Below are positions 30,594 to 32,609 of a DNA stretch of 32,609 nt, piece by piece (within the stretch, counting starts at the first letter, position 1; the number at the start of each line of letters is the position of its first letter). The stretch is from CAZWRN01 sp964446685 (lineage in GTDB: Bacteria; Patescibacteriota; Microgenomatia; Daviesbacterales; UBA10151), in the NCBI GenBank assembly GCA_964446685.1, contig CAYUPO010000013.1, forward strand, positions 1 through 32,609, read 5' to 3'. The position numbers and the translations under genes are program-made. The notes beneath the pieces are model-generated. The model worked only from the letters and a program-made list of their open reading frames with translations. It was not told the origin of the DNA and ran no database searches.

Positions 30594-30599
30594 TATAAT
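30594..30599 (+). promoter_or_regulatory. -10 element of the solute-binding protein gene, leaderless
   Basis: TATAAT ends six bases before ATG 30606. The -35 is in the gap. Confidence 0.65.
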
Positions 30600-30605
30600 G
30601 AATAT

Positions 30606-32021
30606 ATGTTCAAATACCTGATTATTGGGGTAATTGCTTTTGCTATTTTATCTGCTGTTTTGTTTTTGAAATTTGGTCCCAGTTTATTCAAAAAAGAAGC
30701 TCCACCGACTGCTTCTGAGCTGACAATTTGGGGTTTGTGGGAAGACGAGGGAGCTGTTAAACCGGCACTGGAAGAATATAAAAAAACACATCCTAATTTA
30801 ACAATAAAATATGAATATCAGTCCTCATTAAATTACCGCTCACGTACACAGACAAAGATCGCAGCTGATGAAGGACCGGATATTTTAATGATTCACAATA
30901 CCTGGACTCCGATGTTTCTAAAATCTAATTCTTTGGCTGCAGCTCCGGCTGAAGTTGTTGGAATTGATGCTTTTATGAAAGAGTTTAATCCAGTTGTGAC
31001 TGAAGATTTTACCAATTACCGATTGTTGCAGGATCAGGTAAACAGAAGTGCTGCCGTCAAAGAGGGGGATAAACCAAAAGTACTTCAGGAACAGTTTGTT
31101 AAAAACGGCAAGATTTATGGGATGCCCAGAGGGATAGATGGTTTAGCAATGTATGTGAATACTGATATTTTACAAAATGTCGGAGGAACTATCCCAACAA
31201 CCTGGAATGAATTTAAAGATACCGCTTTTAAAGCCACTGTCATAGATGATGCCGGAGTTATTCAGACTTCCGGTGCTGCCATCGGACTTACCGGTAATGT
31301 TGATCATTGGTCAGATATTGTTGGTTTACTTTTTCAGCAGCAACCAGGAGCTAAAATTGAGGCTCCAAATGATCAAAATGGCGGGGATGTACTGAAATTT
31401 TACACCGATTTTGTCAGGAACAAAGACCAAAAAACCTGGGATTCGACAATGCCACCATCAACTCAGTCGTTTGCCTCCGGGAAAGTGCTGTTTTATTTTG
31501 CCCCTTCCTGGCGAGCGCATGAACTGCGTCAGTTAAATCCTGAATTAAAGTTTCAGATTTATCCGGTGCCGCAGCTGGCAAGTAAAAAAGTAGCCTGGGC
31601 AAATTATTGGGGTTATGGGGTCTCTTCTCACAGTAAATTCCAAAAAGATGCCTGGGAACTGGTGAAGTTTTTGACATCCGAAGAAGTTCAAAGAAGTTTG
31701 TATCAGCAGGCATCAAACAATGCAAACAGGCTCTTTGGCCTGCCATACTCAAATGTTAATTTGCAAAAGCAACTCGTGGAAGATCCATTGGTGGGGGCTT
31801 TTATTATTCAGGCTCCTTATTATAAATCCTGGTATCTGGCTTCTAATACAAAAGATCAGGGAATAGATGATGAGATGATTAAATATTTTGAAGACGCCGT
31901 AAATCTTAGTGCAACAGGAGGGGATCCCCGTTCAGCACTCGATACTACCAAAAAAGGAATTGACCAGATTCTTGATAAATACATCAACCCCAATGCAGCA
32001 GTCACTCCAAGTCCAAAGTAG
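30606..32021 (+). CDS. Extracellular solute-binding protein, family 1 (sugar-type ABC)
   Basis: A 471-residue binding protein of the MalE/UgpB class. Mature-domain motifs are LTIWGLWEDEGAVKPALEEY, KIAADEGPDILMIHNTWTP, YGMPRGIDGLAMYVNTDIL and ASGKVLFYFAPSWRAHELRQ. The N-terminus is a membrane helix (YLIIGVIAFAILSAVLFLKF) without a lipobox cysteine, so the protein is tethered by a helix and not by a lipid. No permease or ATPase genes of a transporter are in the window, though the neighbours beyond the gap are unknown. The ligand cannot be read from sequence. ATG 30606 is fixed by TATAAT six bases upstream. Confidence 0.88.
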   Translation: MFKYLIIGVIAFAILSAVLFLKFGPSLFKKEAPPTASELTIWGLWEDEGAVKPALEEYKKTHPNLTIKYEYQSSLNYRSRTQTKIAADEGPDILMIHNTWTPMFLKSNSLAAAPAEVVGIDAFMKEFNPVVTEDFTNYRLLQDQVNRSAAVKEGDKPKVLQEQFVKNGKIYGMPRGIDGLAMYVNTDILQNVGGTIPTTWNEFKDTAFKATVIDDAGVIQTSGAAIGLTGNVDHWSDIVGLLFQQQPGAKIEAPNDQNGGDVLKFYTDFVRNKDQKTWDSTMPPSTQSFASGKVLFYFAPSWRAHELRQLNPELKFQIYPVPQLASKKVAWANYWGYGVSSHSKFQKDAWELVKFLTSEEVQRSLYQQASNNANRLFGLPYSNVNLQKQLVEDPLVGAFIIQAPYYKSWYLASNTKDQGIDDEMIKYFEDAVNLSATGGDPRSALDTTKKGIDQILDKYINPNAAVTPSPK

Positions 32022-32038
32022 AGATAAGTCTCTTATAA

Positions 32039-32068
32039 TTGTAGTTTAGCTTCAAAATGTAGTAAAAT
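32039..32068 (+). promoter_or_regulatory. Promoter of the small gene at 32074, leaderless
   Basis: TTGTAG (32039-32044), an 18-base spacer and TAAAAT (32063-32068), five bases before ATG 32074. Confidence 0.5.
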
Positions 32069-32073
32069 GATTC

Positions 32074-32394
32074 ATGGCAGTTAAAGAAACAATAAAACAA
32101 CTTTTTGGAGAAGAGGATTTTTTCTTTTCCGACGGAGATGGTAGTGGTTGTATGACTAAAAGTGGTGTTTGGTATCAGCTTAACGCAACTGGTTATAAAC
32201 CTATGGTTGTTGTCAGACTGGATAATAAATCTGACCTCGTCAGTGCGGGACTCACGGAAAGATCTTTTAGAAGTACTATTGAATACGGCCTCAGACAAGT
32301 AGTTCACGATGTAAACGAACCCCCCAGAGTTTCTGAAATCAGAATGATCTATCACAAGATGCCTTTTTTAGATAGTGGCATCAGTAAAAATTAA
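32074..32394 (+). CDS. Small soluble protein of unknown function
   Basis: A 106-residue protein without signal peptide or membrane helix: MAVKETIKQLFGEEDFFFSD, GSGCMTKSGVWYQLNATGYK, PMVVVRLDNKSDLVSAGLTE, then REVVHDV-like VNEPPRVSEIRMIYHKMPFL. The frame has a plausible promoter and protein-like composition on the plus strand. The overlapping minus-strand frame at 32002-32355 is judged a shadow. No family recognised. It converges on murB with a 15-base gap. Confidence 0.65.
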   Translation: MAVKETIKQLFGEEDFFFSDGDGSGCMTKSGVWYQLNATGYKPMVVVRLDNKSDLVSAGLTERSFRSTIEYGLRQVVHDVNEPPRVSEIRMIYHKMPFLDSGISKN

Positions 32395-32409
32395 GCTATA
32401 TCTGCAGTT

Positions 32410-32609
32410 TTAATATAAAATCGGAAGATTAATTAGTTGTACTTCTGGTTCTAGTCTGATTCCAAATTGTTCGTGAACTTTATCAGCGTATTTTTTGGCT
32501 AATTCCCAAAAATCTTTGGCTGTCCCCTGACCTTTATTGATAAATAAATTGGCATGATAATCGGCTATTTCGATATCTCCCTGTGAGTCACCTTTGGCTC
32601 CGACCATTT
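32410..32609 (-). CDS. murB: UDP-N-acetylenolpyruvoylglucosamine reductase, C-terminal part
   Basis: The C-terminal 66 or so residues of MurB, which reduces UDP-GlcNAc-enolpyruvate to UDP-MurNAc in peptidoglycan synthesis. GDIEIADYHANLFINKGQGT, then the helix DFWELAKKYADKVHEQFGI and the end LEPEVQLIN match the family, including the conserved Glu of (L/E)PEV that donates a proton. The position of the SEKHANF motif reads ADYHANL. The rest of the gene, including the FAD-binding domain, lies beyond the window edge. Confidence 0.85.
   Translation of the reverse strand, partial: MVGAKGDSQGDIEIADYHANLFINKGQGTAKDFWELAKKYADKVHEQFGIRLEPEVQLINLPILY

Noticed and set aside
32002..32355. 117-residue leftward frame overlapping the gene at 32074
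   Set aside because: Low-complexity residues with many Asn/His/Thr runs and overlap with a better plus-strand frame that has its own promoter.
1..32609. tRNA or rRNA genes
   Set aside because: No T-loop GGTTCGAATCC-type sequence with flanking acceptor stems and no rRNA signatures were noticed in the intergenic stretches.

Overview
The window looks like a chromosomal segment around the replication origin of a Candidate Phyla Radiation (Patescibacteria) bacterium, most likely of the Microgenomates group. The grounds are the small streamlined proteins, a PrgI/VirB4 secretion-type cluster, DUF4012 and Wzz-like surface-polysaccharide genes, VanW, and a ribosomal-protein/dnaA core in a low-GC background. 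TGA is used as a stop codon (for example in dnaA), so the recoded genetic code of Gracilibacteria and SR1 does not apply. Three runs of exactly 100 N (26032-26131, 28231-28330, 30492-30591) are scaffold gaps of unknown true length. The lineage is inferred from gene content only.

Layout. 1-310 holds the start of an unknown leftward gene, followed by about 930 bases of repeats. 1245-9819 is a rightward type IV secretion-like cluster: PrgI, a VirB4 split over two genes, a membrane-anchored lytic transglycosylase, a secreted HExxH peptidase and small anchored proteins. 9879-13322 is the leftward replication block dnaA - oriC - membrane-anchored endonuclease - dnaN, with DnaA boxes at 11606-11832. 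13603-15610 is the rightward rpmH-rnpA-yidD-yidC-khpB block. 15591-22026 is a cell-surface polysaccharide region (ligase/polymerase, flippase, Wzz-like protein and a large SDR-DUF4012 fusion) with RNase HI inside. 22409-23442 holds bL25 and a small membrane protein. 23457-27953 is a leftward group (thpR, tsaD, T-box leader, an unknown gene, valS). 28108-28431 holds a probable SAM-I riboswitch whose gene is mostly lost in a gap. 28659-32609 holds VanW, a solute-binding protein, an unknown gene and the end of murB.

Three signals stand out. (1) At least twelve genes have a -10 hexamer ending only 5-7 bases before the start codon, often with a -35 element 17-18 bases further upstream. This implies leaderless mRNAs and fixes several start codons, including three GTG starts. 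(2) Two RNA switches are visible: a T-box antiterminator/terminator in front of the valS operon and a SAM-I-like element under a good promoter. Both are cut by assembly gaps. (3) Several families of short palindromic repeats occur between genes and also in frame inside conserved genes (tsaD several times, valS once, and the first gene), much like Rickettsia palindromic elements.
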